A stretch of DNA of 64,000 bases from Polaromonas sp. (GCA_028291985.1 JAQGNE010000013.1:1-64000), one strand, 5' to 3'; counted from the stretch's first letter, positions 32,486-42,557 are shown. The notes: generated by a model not told the origin, from the sequence alone. Made by a program: numbers and translations.

Positions 32486-33859
32486 TCATGATGCGGACAC
32501 CCCCTGCGTCAAGTCCTTAGCGACCTGGCTTTCAGGCCGGGCCAGCACCTTGTCGATGCGTTTTCCGTCCAGGTCCACCACTTCAAAAATCCAGCCTGCA
32601 CACACGACTTTTTCGCCGGTTTTAAGCAGCCGCCCGGACACGCTTTGAAGCAGGCCCGCAACGGTGTTGTAGCGGCCCTTGCTTTCTTCAGGCAGGTCAC
32701 GGATGTCCAGGCGCGCTTTGAGTTCGGACACCGGCATGACGCCGTCGATGAGCCAACTTCCATCGTCGCGCCGGGTGGCCCAGGCATCTATGGGCGCACC
32801 GGTCTGCAGCTCTCCGGTGATGGCTTCCAGCATATCCATGGGTGTCATCAGTCCCTGCACCACCCCGTACTCGTCGACCACGAAGACAATGCGAGTCGAT
32901 CGCGCCCTGAACTGTTCCAGCAATTCCATGCCAGTCAAGGTTTCCGGCACAAAAACCGCTGGTATGGCGTACTGCTCGATGCGGTCACCAGCGCCAGGCA
33001 CTTGGGTGTTTGGTAGCAAGTCACCTGCCTGGCCAGCCGGTAGCCCGCGCAGACCGCGCAGGGCCAACAGCTTGGCCACATTCACAACGCCGACCACATC
33101 ATCCAGGCTACCGCGGCATACCGGATACCAGGAGTGGCCGGTTGCGCCTGCCTTGTCGATGGCCTGGGCAACGGTGTCTGTCACGTCGAGCCACTCGATA
33201 TCGGACCGGGGCAGCATCAACGACGTCAGGAGGCGGTCGTCCAGCAAAAACACGTTCTGCACCATCTGGTGTTCGTGTTCCTCGATCAGCCCGGCGTCAA
33301 CGCCCTCTTCAAGGCTGGCCGCAATCTCCTCTTCAGTCACCGCCCTGCCGACTGTGTTTTCAATGCGCAGCAGCTTGAGAACCGCCATGGTGCTGAAGGA
33401 CAACAGCTTGACGAACGGTTTCGCAATGATGGCTACCCACATCATGGGGCGAGACACCAGGCGGGCGACTGGCTCGGGATAGAGCTGCCCGATGCGCTTG
33501 GGTACCAGCTCTCCAAACACGATGGTGATGAAAGTGATGCCCGTCACCACAACAGCGGTAGCCGAGATCTCTGCAGCTCTGGCGCTCATACCCAGGCCAA
33601 GCAGCCACTGGGCCAGCCCTCCGCTGAAGGCGGCCTCCCCGATGATGCCGTTGAGCATGCCAATCGATGTGATGCCGACCTGTACCGACGACAGGAACTG
33701 GGTAGGGTCGTCAAGAAGGCCCAATGCTGCTCGCGCACCCTTGTCATGTGCATCGGCCATTGCGGTCAACCGTGCCTTGCGACTCGAAGCGAGTGCCATT
33801 TCCGACAAGGCAAAAACGCCGTTGAGCAGCGTCAGAAAAGCAATCAGCAAAAAATCCAT
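32486..33859 (-). CDS. DUF21/CBS/CorC-HlyC membrane protein (UPF0053, hemolysin-like)
   Basis: The 457-residue protein starts at ATG 33859 (MDFLLIAFLTLLNGVFALSE). The N-terminal DUF21 domain has about four membrane segments. Two CBS domains follow (LMLPRSDIEWLDV and FVVDEYGVVQGLMTPMDMLE), then a C-terminal transporter-associated CorC/HlyC domain (DGVMPVSELKARL, TVAGLL). Members are thought to handle Mg2+/Co2+ efflux or ion homeostasis. Haemolysin in many names is historical. It diverges from apaH with only 23 bp between start codons. Confidence 0.9.
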   Translation of the reverse strand: MDFLLIAFLTLLNGVFALSEMALASSRKARLTAMADAHDKGARAALGLLDDPTQFLSSVQVGITSIGMLNGIIGEAAFSGGLAQWLLGLGMSARAAEISATAVVVTGITFITIVFGELVPKRIGQLYPEPVARLVSRPMMWVAIIAKPFVKLLSFSTMAVLKLLRIENTVGRAVTEEEIAASLEEGVDAGLIEEHEHQMVQNVFLLDDRLLTSLMLPRSDIEWLDVTDTVAQAIDKAGATGHSWYPVCRGSLDDVVGVVNVAKLLALRGLRGLPAGQAGDLLPNTQVPGAGDRIEQYAIPAVFVPETLTGMELLEQFRARSTRIVFVVDEYGVVQGLMTPMDMLEAITGELQTGAPIDAWATRRDDGSWLIDGVMPVSELKARLDIRDLPEESKGRYNTVAGLLQSVSGRLLKTGEKVVCAGWIFEVVDLDGKRIDKVLARPESQVAKDLTQGVSAS

Positions 33860-33882
33860 GTGCCCTGGGCGAAAATGATCAG

Positions 33883-34743
33883 ATGTCAATGTACATGATC
33901 GGCGATCTGCAGGGATGCCATGGACCCTTTCAGCGCTTGCTGCAAACCATTAATTTTTCACCCAGCCGCGACACGCTGTTTCTGTTGGGCGATCTCGTCA
34001 ACCGCGGCCCCGACTCGCTGGCGGTGCTGCGCAGTCTGGTCAACATGGGCGATGCGGCGCACTGCCTGCTGGGCAACCATGATCTGCACCTGCTGGCCAT
34101 ATGGCGCGGCGTGCGCATGCCGGGCGACAAGGACACTGCGCAACATATTCTGCAAGCGCCTGACGCGGCCGATCTGATGGACTGGCTGCGCCATCGCCAG
34201 ATGGCAATCTTGCAGCAAGGCTGGCTGATGGTGCATGCCGGCGTGTTACCGCAGTGGAGCGCGGCGCAGACCCTGGCCCTGGCGGCCGAGGTTGAGCAGG
34301 TCTTACGAACGCCAGATGCTCATACCTTGACAGGATTTCTTGAGGCCATGTATGGGAATCAACCGGCGCAGTGGCATTCCACGCTGCAGGGATATGACCG
34401 CTTGCGAGTCATCGTCAATGCGCTGACAAGGTTGCGTTTTTGCCAGGCTGACGGCACGATGGAATTTGCCAGCAAGGAAGGGGCGGGCCATGCACCACCG
34501 GATTGCATGCCGTGGTTTAAGGTCCCCGCCCGTGCCACTGCTTGCACACCGGTAGCATTTGGACATTGGTCGACACTGCACGGTATGTCGGGGAAAACGC
34601 CAGAAATGGTGCACAACACGCTGGCATTGGATACCGGTTGCGTGTGGGGTGGCTGCCTGACGGCCGCACGCATCATGCCTGCAGGCGAAGGGTTCGAGTT
34701 GATCACCGTGCCCTGCGATGCCGAGCAGAATGCCCTGGCATAA
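33883..34743 (+). CDS. apaH: Symmetrical bis(5'-nucleosyl)-tetraphosphatase
   Basis: The 286-residue enzyme splits Ap4A into two ADP. The metallophosphatase motifs are complete: MIGDLQGCHG, LLGDLVNRGPDS, CLLGNHDLHLL, MVHAGVLPQW and VAFGHWSTLHG. The start is ATG 33883, or ATG 33889 or 33895 with almost no change. The gene is single and the brkB-type gene converges on it. Length and motifs agree with ApaH of proteobacteria. Confidence 0.95.
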   Translation: MSMYMIGDLQGCHGPFQRLLQTINFSPSRDTLFLLGDLVNRGPDSLAVLRSLVNMGDAAHCLLGNHDLHLLAIWRGVRMPGDKDTAQHILQAPDAADLMDWLRHRQMAILQQGWLMVHAGVLPQWSAAQTLALAAEVEQVLRTPDAHTLTGFLEAMYGNQPAQWHSTLQGYDRLRVIVNALTRLRFCQADGTMEFASKEGAGHAPPDCMPWFKVPARATACTPVAFGHWSTLHGMSGKTPEMVHNTLALDTGCVWGGCLTAARIMPAGEGFELITVPCDAEQNALA

Positions 34744-34760
34744 AAACAGGTCGTAAAACT

Positions 34761-35738
34761 TCAGGTCGCTGCGGGCGCCGGTCCCACCTGCTGCACTTGC
34801 TCGGCCTCGGCCGCAGCGGCCTCGTCCGCCCATGCACGTGCGATGCTGGCTGCGAGCAAAAGCACCGCCGACGAAAAATAGATCCACATCAAAATCACGA
34901 CCAGTGAACCCGCAGCGCCGTAGGCAGACACGACAGCTGCAGTTGATAAGTACAGGGCCATCAGGTGCTTGCCAACCGCAAATAGCACCGCACTTGCAGC
35001 AGCGCCCCTGACCAGATAACGCATGGCGGGTTTCGGCCCCTTGCTCATCCTCATCAGCGCCACAAACAGCGCCACACAAAACGCAAACGAAATCAGCTCA
35101 TTGATGACCAGCGCCACCTTTTCGATGGGTAAGTAGCTACCTGCCCAACCCGAAAATACGCTCAATGCCGTGGACACGACCAGAGAGACCAGCAACAAAA
35201 AACCGAAGGCCAAGATATATGCCACGCCACGCAGGCGCAAGGATGCGCTGTACCACCATTTCTGGCGTGGGGGCTGCCCACTGCCTTGCCGCCAAAGTCG
35301 CTCGAAGGCATCTTGCAACTCTGCAAAAACACCGGTGGCACCCGTCAGCAGCAACACAAAAGCCACCGCAGAGGCCACAATGCCTTGCGAGGGCTGCTGC
35401 GCGCTAGACAGGGCTTGCTGCACCACCTGCGCGCCTTGCGCACCAACCACGCTGCGAATCTGATCGACCAGGCTGCTGGCCACATAGCTCCGGTCAAGCC
35501 ACCAGCCCAGAATGGCCACCAACAGCACCAGCAGAGGTGCCAGACTGAGGATGCCGTAGAACGACATTGCAGCGCTCATGCGCAACCCATCGGCAGCCAT
35601 CCAGCGGGTCACGGCCTGCGAGATCGGCCTGAACACATGAAAGAAAGCCAGCCGTGCCTTTTGCCGCACAGGCGCTGGTTGTGCCCCGCCCGCGCCCAAA
35701 AAGCCAGAAGGGTTGTTGAGGTTGTCGGAAGAAGCCAT
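34761..35738 (-). CDS. YihY/BrkB-family membrane protein
   Basis: The 325-residue inner-membrane protein has about six hydrophobic segments. It carries the family signature GLRMSAAMSFYGILSLAPLL in the first segment, FAELQDAFERLW after the second, and LWIYFSSAVLLL-like ILMWIYFSSAVLLL near the end. The family includes BrkB and was long misnamed RNase BN. Transport has been suggested but the substrate is unknown. The C-terminus is short and Glu/Ala-rich. About 150 bp without a gene separates it from the helicase gene end. Confidence 0.9.
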   Translation of the reverse strand: MASSDNLNNPSGFLGAGGAQPAPVRQKARLAFFHVFRPISQAVTRWMAADGLRMSAAMSFYGILSLAPLLVLLVAILGWWLDRSYVASSLVDQIRSVVGAQGAQVVQQALSSAQQPSQGIVASAVAFVLLLTGATGVFAELQDAFERLWRQGSGQPPRQKWWYSASLRLRGVAYILAFGFLLLVSLVVSTALSVFSGWAGSYLPIEKVALVINELISFAFCVALFVALMRMSKGPKPAMRYLVRGAAASAVLFAVGKHLMALYLSTAAVVSAYGAAGSLVVILMWIYFSSAVLLLAASIARAWADEAAAAEAEQVQQVGPAPAAT

Positions 35739-35895
35739 GGTGTCATCCTAGTAGGCCCCGTCCGCCAGCGCTACCGGACGCCAGACGCGCCAGCCGTAGG
35801 CATAAGCTGACGGGTTATGAGCCCTGGTCAGGAACAGGCAGCACTGTCCAGTGCAGCGAGGCAGGCCGGCTTTCCGGCTCGCCAGCACCAAAGAA

Positions 35896-37350
35896 TCAGC
35901 TGGGCGTTTTGAAAAGCGCTGCGACTTTTTTCTTTGGCTTGATGTTGGACGATATGCCGCTGCGCGAAGACGCAGACTTGGTATCGGCTTCCCAGGCTGG
36001 AGCGGTGCCTGGCGCGGCGTTCACCTCATAGGGCTGGTCAAAGAAAGGATCACGCGGCGCGGCTGCCTGTCGATGCGGCAGGTGTTCACGCCGCTCGCGG
36101 CGCTCTGGGCGCTCGCGGTGTTCACCCTCAGCGCCTTCACGGTACATGCGCCGGCCATCGTTGTTGCCGCCCTGATCGCCAGCACCGCCCGGCGCACGGG
36201 GCCGATCTTCTTCAAATTCAAGCGGCTCCAGATCGATTTTTGTCTTGATCAGCTTTTCGATATCCGCCACGAGACGCTGGTCGCTACTGGCCACAAAACT
36301 GACCGCCAGACCTGATGCACCAGCACGCCCTGTACGGCCGATACGGTGCACATAGTCCTCCGCGTTGAAGGGAACGTCAAAGTTGAAAACTGCGGGCACA
36401 TCCTTGATGTCCAGACCACGGGCCGCGACATCGGTGCAGACCAGCAAATCAACCTCGCCCGACTTGAACGCTTCCAGCGCCTTCAGACGCTCGTCCTGGC
36501 TCTTGTCGCCATGCAGCGCTGTCGTCTTCAGGCCTTCACGCTCCAACGAGCGGGCCAGCCGTGCGCAGCCGAGCTTGCTGTTGACGAAAACAAACGCCTG
36601 CTTCATGCCACGCGACTTGAGCACCTGGTGCAGCGCACGGCGCTTGTCGTCGGCATTGACCGCATAAAAATGCTGCTCGACCGTGGATGCCGTGGCGTTG
36701 GACCTTGCCACTTCAATCGTCACTGGATCTTGCAGGTAGCTGGAAGCGAGCCGCTTGATCTCGGGTGAGAAGGTCGCTGAAAACAGCAGTGTGATCCGTT
36801 GCTTGGGCAGGTAACTCAGAATGCGCTGCAGGTCGGGCAGAAAGCCGATATCCAGCATGCGGTCTGCCTCATCCAGCACCACGTATTCGACCTGGTTAAG
36901 CACAGCGTTTTTGGCTTCGATATGGTCCAGCAGGCGGCCGGGCGTGGCGACCAGTACCTCCACGCCTTTTTTCAGCTCCAGCGTCTGCGGCTTCATGTCC
37001 ATGCCCCCAAACACCACCGTGCTGCGCAGGTTGGTGTACTTGGCATAAAGCCGCACCTGCTCGGCCACCTGGTCGGCAAGCTCGCGTGTCGGCAGCAATA
37101 CCAGCGCCCGCACCGGGTGGCGTGCCGGCGAGGTTGAAGCGTTCTCGTGCTTCATCATGCGCTGCAGCAGCGGAAGCGCAAAAGCAGCGGTCTTGCCGGT
37201 GCCTGTCTGGGCGGCTCCCATCACATCTTTGCCTTGCAGGACGACCGGAATAGCCTGTTCCTGAATGGGTGTCATGGTTTCGTAACCCATTTCGGCTACG
37301 GCGCGGGCCAGCGGTTCTGCCAGCGAAAGATTGGAAAAAGATGATGTCAT
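35896..37350 (-). CDS. rhlE: DEAD-box RNA helicase (RhlE type)
   Basis: The 484-residue ATP-dependent RNA helicase shows all motifs in order: the Q motif (MGYETMTPIQEQAIP), AQTGTGKT, PTRELA, TPGRLLD, DEADRMLDIG, SATF, ARGLDIKDV and HRIGRTGRAG. The C-terminal 110 residues are low-complexity, with an Arg/Glu block (GEHRERPERRERREH) and a basic end (KPKKKVAALFK), typical of RNA-binding tails of RhlE/SrmB helicases. It works in ribosome assembly or RNA decay. A 125-bp gap precedes the R1 copy at 37475. Confidence 0.93.
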   Translation of the reverse strand: MTSSFSNLSLAEPLARAVAEMGYETMTPIQEQAIPVVLQGKDVMGAAQTGTGKTAAFALPLLQRMMKHENASTSPARHPVRALVLLPTRELADQVAEQVRLYAKYTNLRSTVVFGGMDMKPQTLELKKGVEVLVATPGRLLDHIEAKNAVLNQVEYVVLDEADRMLDIGFLPDLQRILSYLPKQRITLLFSATFSPEIKRLASSYLQDPVTIEVARSNATASTVEQHFYAVNADDKRRALHQVLKSRGMKQAFVFVNSKLGCARLARSLEREGLKTTALHGDKSQDERLKALEAFKSGEVDLLVCTDVAARGLDIKDVPAVFNFDVPFNAEDYVHRIGRTGRAGASGLAVSFVASSDQRLVADIEKLIKTKIDLEPLEFEEDRPRAPGGAGDQGGNNDGRRMYREGAEGEHRERPERRERREHLPHRQAAAPRDPFFDQPYEVNAAPGTAPAWEADTKSASSRSGISSNIKPKKKVAALFKTPS

Positions 37351-37474
37351 TTAGCCCGGTATTGTCTCACTTCGGTCAAATTAACTGGTAAGCAGAGAGA
37401 GCGCATGGGTTTTTGACCGCGCTGACTGCCAGAGGCCGGGCCAAGCGGATGGCCCCAGCTAGCGCACGTCGGCC

Positions 37475-37535
37475 TTTTTGCTATTGTATTTATAGCAGTA
37501 AGTGACCTTTTTTATTGGGCTGTCGGCGCTTTTTG
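37475..37535 (+). repeat. R1 dispersed repeat, copy 5 (intergenic)
   Basis: The segment TTTTTGCTATTGTATTTATAG continues with CAGTAAGTGACC, then ATTGGGCTGTCGGCGCTTTTTG. It follows the R1 layout with a degenerate right end. It stops exactly at the stop codon of the metallopeptidase gene (37536-37538) and lies antisense to it. Confidence 0.62.
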
Positions 37536-38411
37536 TTATATTTTTGACGCAGCGAACGTGTCGCAGGCCTTGACGCTACCGGTTGACAGCCCGGTGTTGA
37601 ACCAGCGCTGGCGCTGGGCGCTGGTGCCATGGGTGAAGCTTTCCGGCACCACCGCTCCGCCACTGGAGCGCTGCAGCGCATCGTCGCCAATCCGGGCAGC
37701 AGCGTTCATCGCTTCCTCGACATCGCCCTGCTCCAGGATTTGCCGCGCGTTTTGCGCGTTGTGGGCCCACACGCCCGCAAAACAATCAGCCTGCAGCTCC
37801 AGCTTGACGCTCAGCACGTTGTAGTCAGCCTTGCTAACCCGGCCGCGCATCTCGTCCATCTTGCCACTGATGCCCAGCAGGTTCTGCACATGGTGGCCCA
37901 CTTCATGCGCAATGACATAAGCCTGCGCAAAGTCTCCCGGCGCGCCCAGCTGGCGGCTCAGGGTTTCATAGAAAGCGAGGTCGATATAGACCTTCCGATC
38001 AGCTGGGCAGTAAAAAGGCCCCATCGCCGCCTGCCCGCGGCCGCACGCGGTTGCCGTCTGCCCCCTGAACAGCACAAGCTGCGGCTCCTGATAAGTGGCG
38101 CCGCTTTTGGTAAACACGGTCTTCCACACATCTTCGGTATCAGCCAGCACGGTAGAGACAAACTTTGCCATGCGGTCATCAGCTGGTGGTTGCTGTGCCG
38201 GGCCTTGCTGCTGCTGGACGGCTGCTGGCGTACCACCGCTGAGCATACTCAAAATCGTCAGCGGATTGATGCCAAAAATCCAGCCGCCGACCAGCGCCAC
38301 CACAATCGTGCCGACACCAATACTTCGTCCACCCAGCATGCCGCCTCCACCGCCGCCCATGCTGCGCCGGTCATCGACATTGCTGGATTCCCTGTTGCCT
38401 TCCCATTTCAT
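37536..38411 (-). CDS. YpfJ/neutral zinc metallopeptidase family protein
   Basis: The start ATG 38411 ([16 protein letters not shown]) is preceded by GGAG at the right spacing. The ATG at 38429 is less likely. The 291-residue protein has a Gly-rich N-terminus, one membrane helix ([17 protein letters not shown]), and a C-terminal COG2321 domain with the zinc motif [12 protein letters not shown], plus [12 protein letters not shown] with a possible third ligand. It would be anchored in the inner membrane with the peptidase domain outside. Its substrate is unknown. Confidence 0.88.
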   Translation of the reverse strand: MKWEGNRESSNVDDRRSMGGGGGGMLGGRSIGVGTIVVALVGGWIFGINPLTILSMLSGGTPAAVQQQQGPAQQPPADDRMAKFVSTVLADTEDVWKTVFTKSGATYQEPQLVLFRGQTATACGRGQAAMGPFYCPADRKVYIDLAFYETLSRQLGAPGDFAQAYVIAHEVGHHVQNLLGISGKMDEMRGRVSKADYNVLSVKLELQADCFAGVWAHNAQNARQILEQGDVEEAMNAAARIGDDALQRSSGGAVVPESFTHGTSAQRQRWFNTGLSTGSVKACDTFAASKI

Positions 38412-38589
38412 GTGCATCTCCGTCGCCATATGCAGTCAAATCGCCTGAGCAGCATTTGACACGCTTTCACACCCGGCACAAGCGGCGCGATTCGCTTGGC
38501 CAGGTCATCCGTTGCCGCCCCTGGAACCAACCCGCATGATTTAGAGTCGACCTGACACCCTTATCGGCAACTTTCTACAGGCCAGGATC

Positions 38590-39285
38590 ATGACCCACGC
38601 CAGCTTGATGCAACCTCTGCGTTTCTTGCCATCGATTGCACGCCTGAGCATTGGCGTCATCATGCTGGCGTTGCTGGCAGCCTGCGCCAGTCCCATCACC
38701 ACCAAGGTCACGCGCTTCAACGCCTGGCCTGCCGATGCAGCTGGAAGCACTTTCAGTTTTGTAACGCCTGCTGACAGGCAGAACAGCCTGGAGCAAACCA
38801 CTTACGAAAGTTATGTTGCGGCGGAGCTTCAAAAGATAGGCTTGCAGCCTGCTCCGTCAGGCCAGGCTGGCCGTATTCAGGTGAGTGTTGTCACCGGCAA
38901 CCGAACCGAGGAAAGGAAGTTCCGCCAGCCCGTTTACCAGGACAGCTATGTGTTTCAGCCCCCGTACCGCGATGCGGCGGGCCGGATCTACCCCGGCTAT
39001 TGGGCGCCCGACCTGTTCGGTCCGCGCTATGTGGGAGACCGTGAGGTCAGCCAGCAGGTCTCTGTCAGTAATCTCAGACTTCGCCTGCTGGACACGCGGC
39101 AAAGCCCGCCCGGCAAGCCGCGCACGGTTTTTGAGTCGAGGGCTGTTTACGAAGGCTTTCGTGAAGAGCTCCCCGGACTGGTGCCCCTGCTGGTTCGCGC
39201 GGTCTTCGAGGACTTTCCGGGTCAGAACGGCAGCGTGCGGCTGGTGCGTTTTGACGCCGAGACCGGCGCGGTCGTCAAGGAATGA
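38590..39285 (+). CDS. DUF4136-like lipoprotein
   Basis: The 231-residue protein has a long signal peptide ending in the lipobox LLAACAS, so Cys is lipidated. The mature part begins ITTKVTRFNAWP. It contains the DUF4136-type pattern SFVTPADRQNSLEQTTYESY, AAELQKIGL, and later RLLDTRQSPPGKPRTVFES. Such proteins sit in the outer membrane facing the periplasm; their function is unknown. The stop overlaps the pcp start (ATGA), so the two genes form an operon. Confidence 0.82.
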   Translation: MTHASLMQPLRFLPSIARLSIGVIMLALLAACASPITTKVTRFNAWPADAAGSTFSFVTPADRQNSLEQTTYESYVAAELQKIGLQPAPSGQAGRIQVSVVTGNRTEERKFRQPVYQDSYVFQPPYRDAAGRIYPGYWAPDLFGPRYVGDREVSQQVSVSNLRLRLLDTRQSPPGKPRTVFESRAVYEGFREELPGLVPLLVRAVFEDFPGQNGSVRLVRFDAETGAVVKE

Positions 39286-39962
39286 AGGTGTTGGACGAGG
39301 GAGCGGCGGTATCCATACAGCCTAAAGTGTTGCTGGCCGGGTTTGACGCCTTTGGCGGCCTGCAGACCAATCCCAGCGGAGAAAGCGTCCTGCGCCTGCA
39401 TGGGGAAACGGTGGCCGGTCACCTGATCGTTGGCGCGCAGCTGTCCACCACATTCAGCCAGGCGCCCCTTGAACTGGCGCAATGGGTGTTGCGTGTGCAA
39501 CCGGTGCTGGTGATCTGCGTGGGCATGGCGGACAGCCGTCACGGGTTTTCAGTGGAGCAGGTGGCTATCAACCTCAGTGATGCCCGCATTCCTGACAACC
39601 AGGGTCATCAACCGCTGGATGAACCGGCGGTCGCTGGTGCGCCTGCCGCCTACTTCAGCACGCTGCCCGTGAAGGCGATCGTCCAGACGCTGCAAGACGC
39701 AGGGCTTGCGGCAGAGGTGTCATACACCGCCGGAACATTTGTCTGCAACCACGTATTTTTCAAGCTGATGCACAGTCTTTCGGGCTCTAGGCAAAAAGGC
39801 CAAGCCGTGCGCGGTGGTTTTATCCATGTGCCCGGCCCCGGTAGTGCGGACGCGCCGGCCGACCTCTCGATTGATCAGCTGATGCGTGGCTTGCGGTTGG
39901 CCGTCGAGTGCGCCCTGATAACACCGGTGTACTGCGCTGTGCGGGGCGGCAGCCTGGGTTAG
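39282..39962 (+). CDS. pcp: Pyroglutamyl-peptidase I
   Basis: The 226-residue cysteine peptidase (C15) removes N-terminal pyroglutamate. The Cys nucleophile is in AGTFVCNHVFFKLMH and the catalytic His in RGGFIHVPG. The Glu is expected in the VEQVAINLSDARIPDN region. The first 13 residues precede the usual start, where VLLAGFDAFGG is typical of the family N-terminus. The ATG overlaps the lipoprotein stop. Confidence 0.92.
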   Translation: MKVLDEGAAVSIQPKVLLAGFDAFGGLQTNPSGESVLRLHGETVAGHLIVGAQLSTTFSQAPLELAQWVLRVQPVLVICVGMADSRHGFSVEQVAINLSDARIPDNQGHQPLDEPAVAGAPAAYFSTLPVKAIVQTLQDAGLAAEVSYTAGTFVCNHVFFKLMHSLSGSRQKGQAVRGGFIHVPGPGSADAPADLSIDQLMRGLRLAVECALITPVYCAVRGGSLG

Positions 39963-40325
39963 CTACCTGCGCGCAAGGGTCGCGTGCAGAGCCGGCCCGG
40001 CAGAGGTTTCAACGCCAACCATCTGCCCTGTCTTGAGCAGGCATGCGCTGGTTCCAAAAACGCCGGCCGTTCTAAAGCACTCATCATGTGCGGCCTGCTC
40101 AAACGCGCGCTGCGAGGCCCGCCTGTCGGCCTGATGCACCTGCTCTTGTGCAACCATGCCCAGCGCGACGAGCTGTCCCACGATAACGGCAGCTGCCGCA
40201 GCCACCAGAATCCGTTGCATCGGCGTGAGAGAAACCGCCTTTGCCCTCAGGTGCTGTATCCAGCCAAACCGATCCGCCTTGGCGATCGAAAGAAAAAAGG
40301 AGCTGAGAGCTGGGTTTGCTTGCAT
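39963..40325 (-). CDS. Small membrane protein of unknown function
   Basis: The 120-residue product has one hydrophobic helix (QRILVAAAAAVIVGQLVALGMV, about residues 37-58) between a basic cytoplasmic N-terminus and a periplasmic part with two Cys (DECFRTAG and SACLLKTG). It faces pcp tail to tail with no gap. No family is recognised. Composition and a proper membrane topology support a real gene. Confidence 0.6.
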   Translation of the reverse strand: MQANPALSSFFLSIAKADRFGWIQHLRAKAVSLTPMQRILVAAAAAVIVGQLVALGMVAQEQVHQADRRASQRAFEQAAHDECFRTAGVFGTSACLLKTGQMVGVETSAGPALHATLARR

Positions 40326-40446
40326 AACGATGAGCTTGATCGATCAACCTCTCCAAACTCATCAGCAGTCGGCGCCTGCCCCTGTAGGATGAGCGCCAGA
40401 CGATTTTTGACCAGCCCGCAGCCACCTGCGCCATAGCAACAAAACC

Positions 40447-41358
40447 ATGACCCCCCTGCTTGATGCGGCGCAAACCGCCGCCCGCCTGCCCTGGACCCAG
40501 CTGGTCGAAGCCATCGCCAGTCTGCTGCGAGACCCATCGGTGCAGGTCGCACCCCGTCTGGTGCAGGTCCTGCCGGGCGGCGGCAGTCTTTTCGTGATGC
40601 CTGCGCTGGATAGCCGTGTGGCCATCACCAAGCTGATCACCTTCACCCCAGGCAATGCGGGTGGCAGCCTGCCTGCAATTCAGGGCGACGTGCTGGTTTT
40701 TGATGTGGCTTCAGGCCAAAGGCAGCTGATACTGGATGGACCGACGGTAACCGCCCGGCGGACAGCGGCGGTTTCGGCACTGGCGGCACGCCTGCTCGCG
40801 CCCGTGCCGCAAGGTCCCTTGCTGCTGATCGGGGCCGGGGTTCAGGCAAAGGCGCATCTTCAGGCTTTTGCCGAAGTGCTGGGTACGCAAGAGGTCATGA
40901 TTGCCTCGCGACGCATCGACAGCAGTGAAGCACTGGCGCTGCACGCGCGGTCGCTGGGTCTGAGCGCCCGCGTTGTGGGCGATGCCAATGCCGCGCTGGC
41001 CGATTGCGCCCTGGCCGTCACCTGCACACCTGCCAGCCAGGTGGTGCTGCATGCTCTACCACCCTCTGGTATTTTTGTTGCTGCAGTAGGTGCCTTTACC
41101 CCATCCATGGCAGAACTTGCGCCGGTGCTTTGCAGGCATTTTCATGACCACGGCAGCATTTTTGTGGACACAGGCGATGCTGCCCATGAGGCAGGCGACC
41201 TGTTGCAGGCGGGTCTTGACCCTGCCCGTTGCGAGACCTTGGCAGATGTAGTGATCAGCCCAGCCAGAGCGCGGCAAGGCCCGGTGCTGTTCAAAAGTTG
41301 TGGCTGGGCCGGATGGGACCTGGCAGCAGCAAGAACAGCGTTGTCAATCAGTGCTTGA
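40447..41358 (+). CDS. Ornithine cyclodeaminase / mu-crystallin family protein
   Basis: The 303-residue protein belongs to the OCD/mu-crystallin family. It has VMPALDSRVAITKLITFTPGN near the N-terminus, then TARRTAAVSALAARLL, then the NAD(P)-binding GAGVQAKAHLQAF and TCTPASQVVL. Members are ornithine cyclodeaminases, but many short proteobacterial forms reduce delta-1-pyrroline-2-carboxylate or act on related imines. The second activity is more likely here (inference). Confidence 0.85.
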   Translation: MTPLLDAAQTAARLPWTQLVEAIASLLRDPSVQVAPRLVQVLPGGGSLFVMPALDSRVAITKLITFTPGNAGGSLPAIQGDVLVFDVASGQRQLILDGPTVTARRTAAVSALAARLLAPVPQGPLLLIGAGVQAKAHLQAFAEVLGTQEVMIASRRIDSSEALALHARSLGLSARVVGDANAALADCALAVTCTPASQVVLHALPPSGIFVAAVGAFTPSMAELAPVLCRHFHDHGSIFVDTGDAAHEAGDLLQAGLDPARCETLADVVISPARARQGPVLFKSCGWAGWDLAAARTALSISA

Positions 41359-41551
41359 GGGATGCGGACGCACATTGCCTGACCAGCAATGACCTAGCGG
41401 CCCGCTCGGACACGACAGCAATGGCGCCCTGCGCGGCACCGATACAGGTCTAATCTGCAGGTGGAAGCTGCGTGTACCGCATTAGTACAGCTCGTACAGC
41501 TGACCCAGGCCAAGGCGGCGTCCGCCATCTACCGACAACGACAGGGAACCC

Positions 41552-41857
41552 ATGACCAATCGCCGCGAATTCATTGTTCAACTCAGTGTGGGAAGCACCA
41601 CCGTCCTGGCAGGGCATGCCTTTGCCCAGACACCCATGGTGGCAGAGACCGACGCGCAGTCTGTTGCCCTGGGTTACAAGGCCGACACCGCCAAGGTCGA
41701 CAAGAAAAAATTTCCGAAGCACGAGGTAGCGCAGAAATGCAGCAACTGTGCGCTCTACCAGGGCAAACCAACCGATGCGGCCGCACCCTGCCCGTTGTTC
41801 GCTGGCAAACAGGTTGCAGGACCGGGCTGGTGCTCGGCATGGGCCAAAAAAGCCTGA
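41552..41857 (+). CDS. High-potential iron-sulfur protein (HiPIP)
   Basis: The 101-residue periplasmic electron carrier has a twin-arginine signal (TNRREFIVQLSVGSTTVLAG). The mature domain has four Cys for one 4Fe-4S cluster: KCSNCALYQ, APCPLF and GWCSAWAKK. It would shuttle electrons to a terminal oxidase or photosynthetic centre. The gene stands alone; no bc1 or reaction-centre genes are linked. About 190 bp before it hold no gene that I recognise. Confidence 0.92.
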   Translation: MTNRREFIVQLSVGSTTVLAGHAFAQTPMVAETDAQSVALGYKADTAKVDKKKFPKHEVAQKCSNCALYQGKPTDAAAPCPLFAGKQVAGPGWCSAWAKKA

Positions 41858-41930
41858 GCCTTCGTGCAGCCGCGCGCCACACGAGGTGCTGCGCGCGGCG
41901 GCGACGCTTCGCCTACCGACAGGCGTAGCC

Positions 41931-42515
41931 TCAGGCCTTGGGCAGCGTCACCCCCACCTGACCCTGGTATTTGCCGCCCCTGTCCTTGTACGAGGTTTCG
42001 CAGACATCATCAGGGTCGCTTTCAAAAAACAGCACCTGGGCACAGCCCTCGCCGGCATAGATCTTGGCGGGCAGCGGCGTGGTGTTTGAAAATTCCAAGG
42101 TGACGTAGCCCTCCCACTCGGGCTCGAACGGGGTCACATTGACGATGATGCCGCAGCGGGCATAAGTGCTTTTGCCCAGGCAGATCGTCAGCACATTGCG
42201 CGGAATGCGAAAGTACTCGACCGTGCGGGCCAGTGCAAAGCTGTTCGGCGGAATGATGCAGCTGTCGCCATGAAAGTCGACGAAGCTCTTTTCGTCAAAG
42301 TTTTTCGGGTCAACCACCGTGCTGTGGATATTGGTGAAAACCTTGAATTCAGGCGCGCAGCGGATGTCATAACCGTAGCTGCTGGTCCCGTAGCTGATGA
42401 TCTTCTGGCTCGTACCAGCGACATCCCGCTGGCGGACTTGCGCCGGCTCGAAAGGCTCGATCATTCCGGTCGTTTCTGCCATGCGGCGTATCCACTTGTC
42501 GCTTTTAATGCTCAT
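41931..42515 (-). CDS. dcd: dCTP deaminase
   Basis: The 194-residue trimeric enzyme converts dCTP to dUTP. It has DKWIRRM near the start, the substrate-binding [31 protein letters not shown], and the catalytic [29 protein letters not shown] region with the conserved Glu. It matches the family length closely. It follows guaD on the same strand with R1 copy 42558-42609 between. Confidence 0.95.
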   Translation of the reverse strand: MSIKSDKWIRRMAETTGMIEPFEPAQVRQRDVAGTSQKIISYGTSSYGYDIRCAPEFKVFTNIHSTVVDPKNFDEKSFVDFHGDSCIIPPNSFALARTVEYFRIPRNVLTICLGKSTYARCGIIVNVTPFEPEWEGYVTLEFSNTTPLPAKIYAGEGCAQVLFFESDPDDVCETSYKDRGGKYQGQVGVTLPKA

Positions 42516-42557
42516 CGTTTACTCCTGCACCCATTGTATGGCACGGCAGAGCGAAAA

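Noticed and set aside
39784-39815. AT-richer GGCTCTAGGCAAAAAGGCC stretch in pcp as an R1 copy
   Set aside because: It lacks the GCTAT and ATAGC blocks, and the orientation of the CTCTAG part does not fit.
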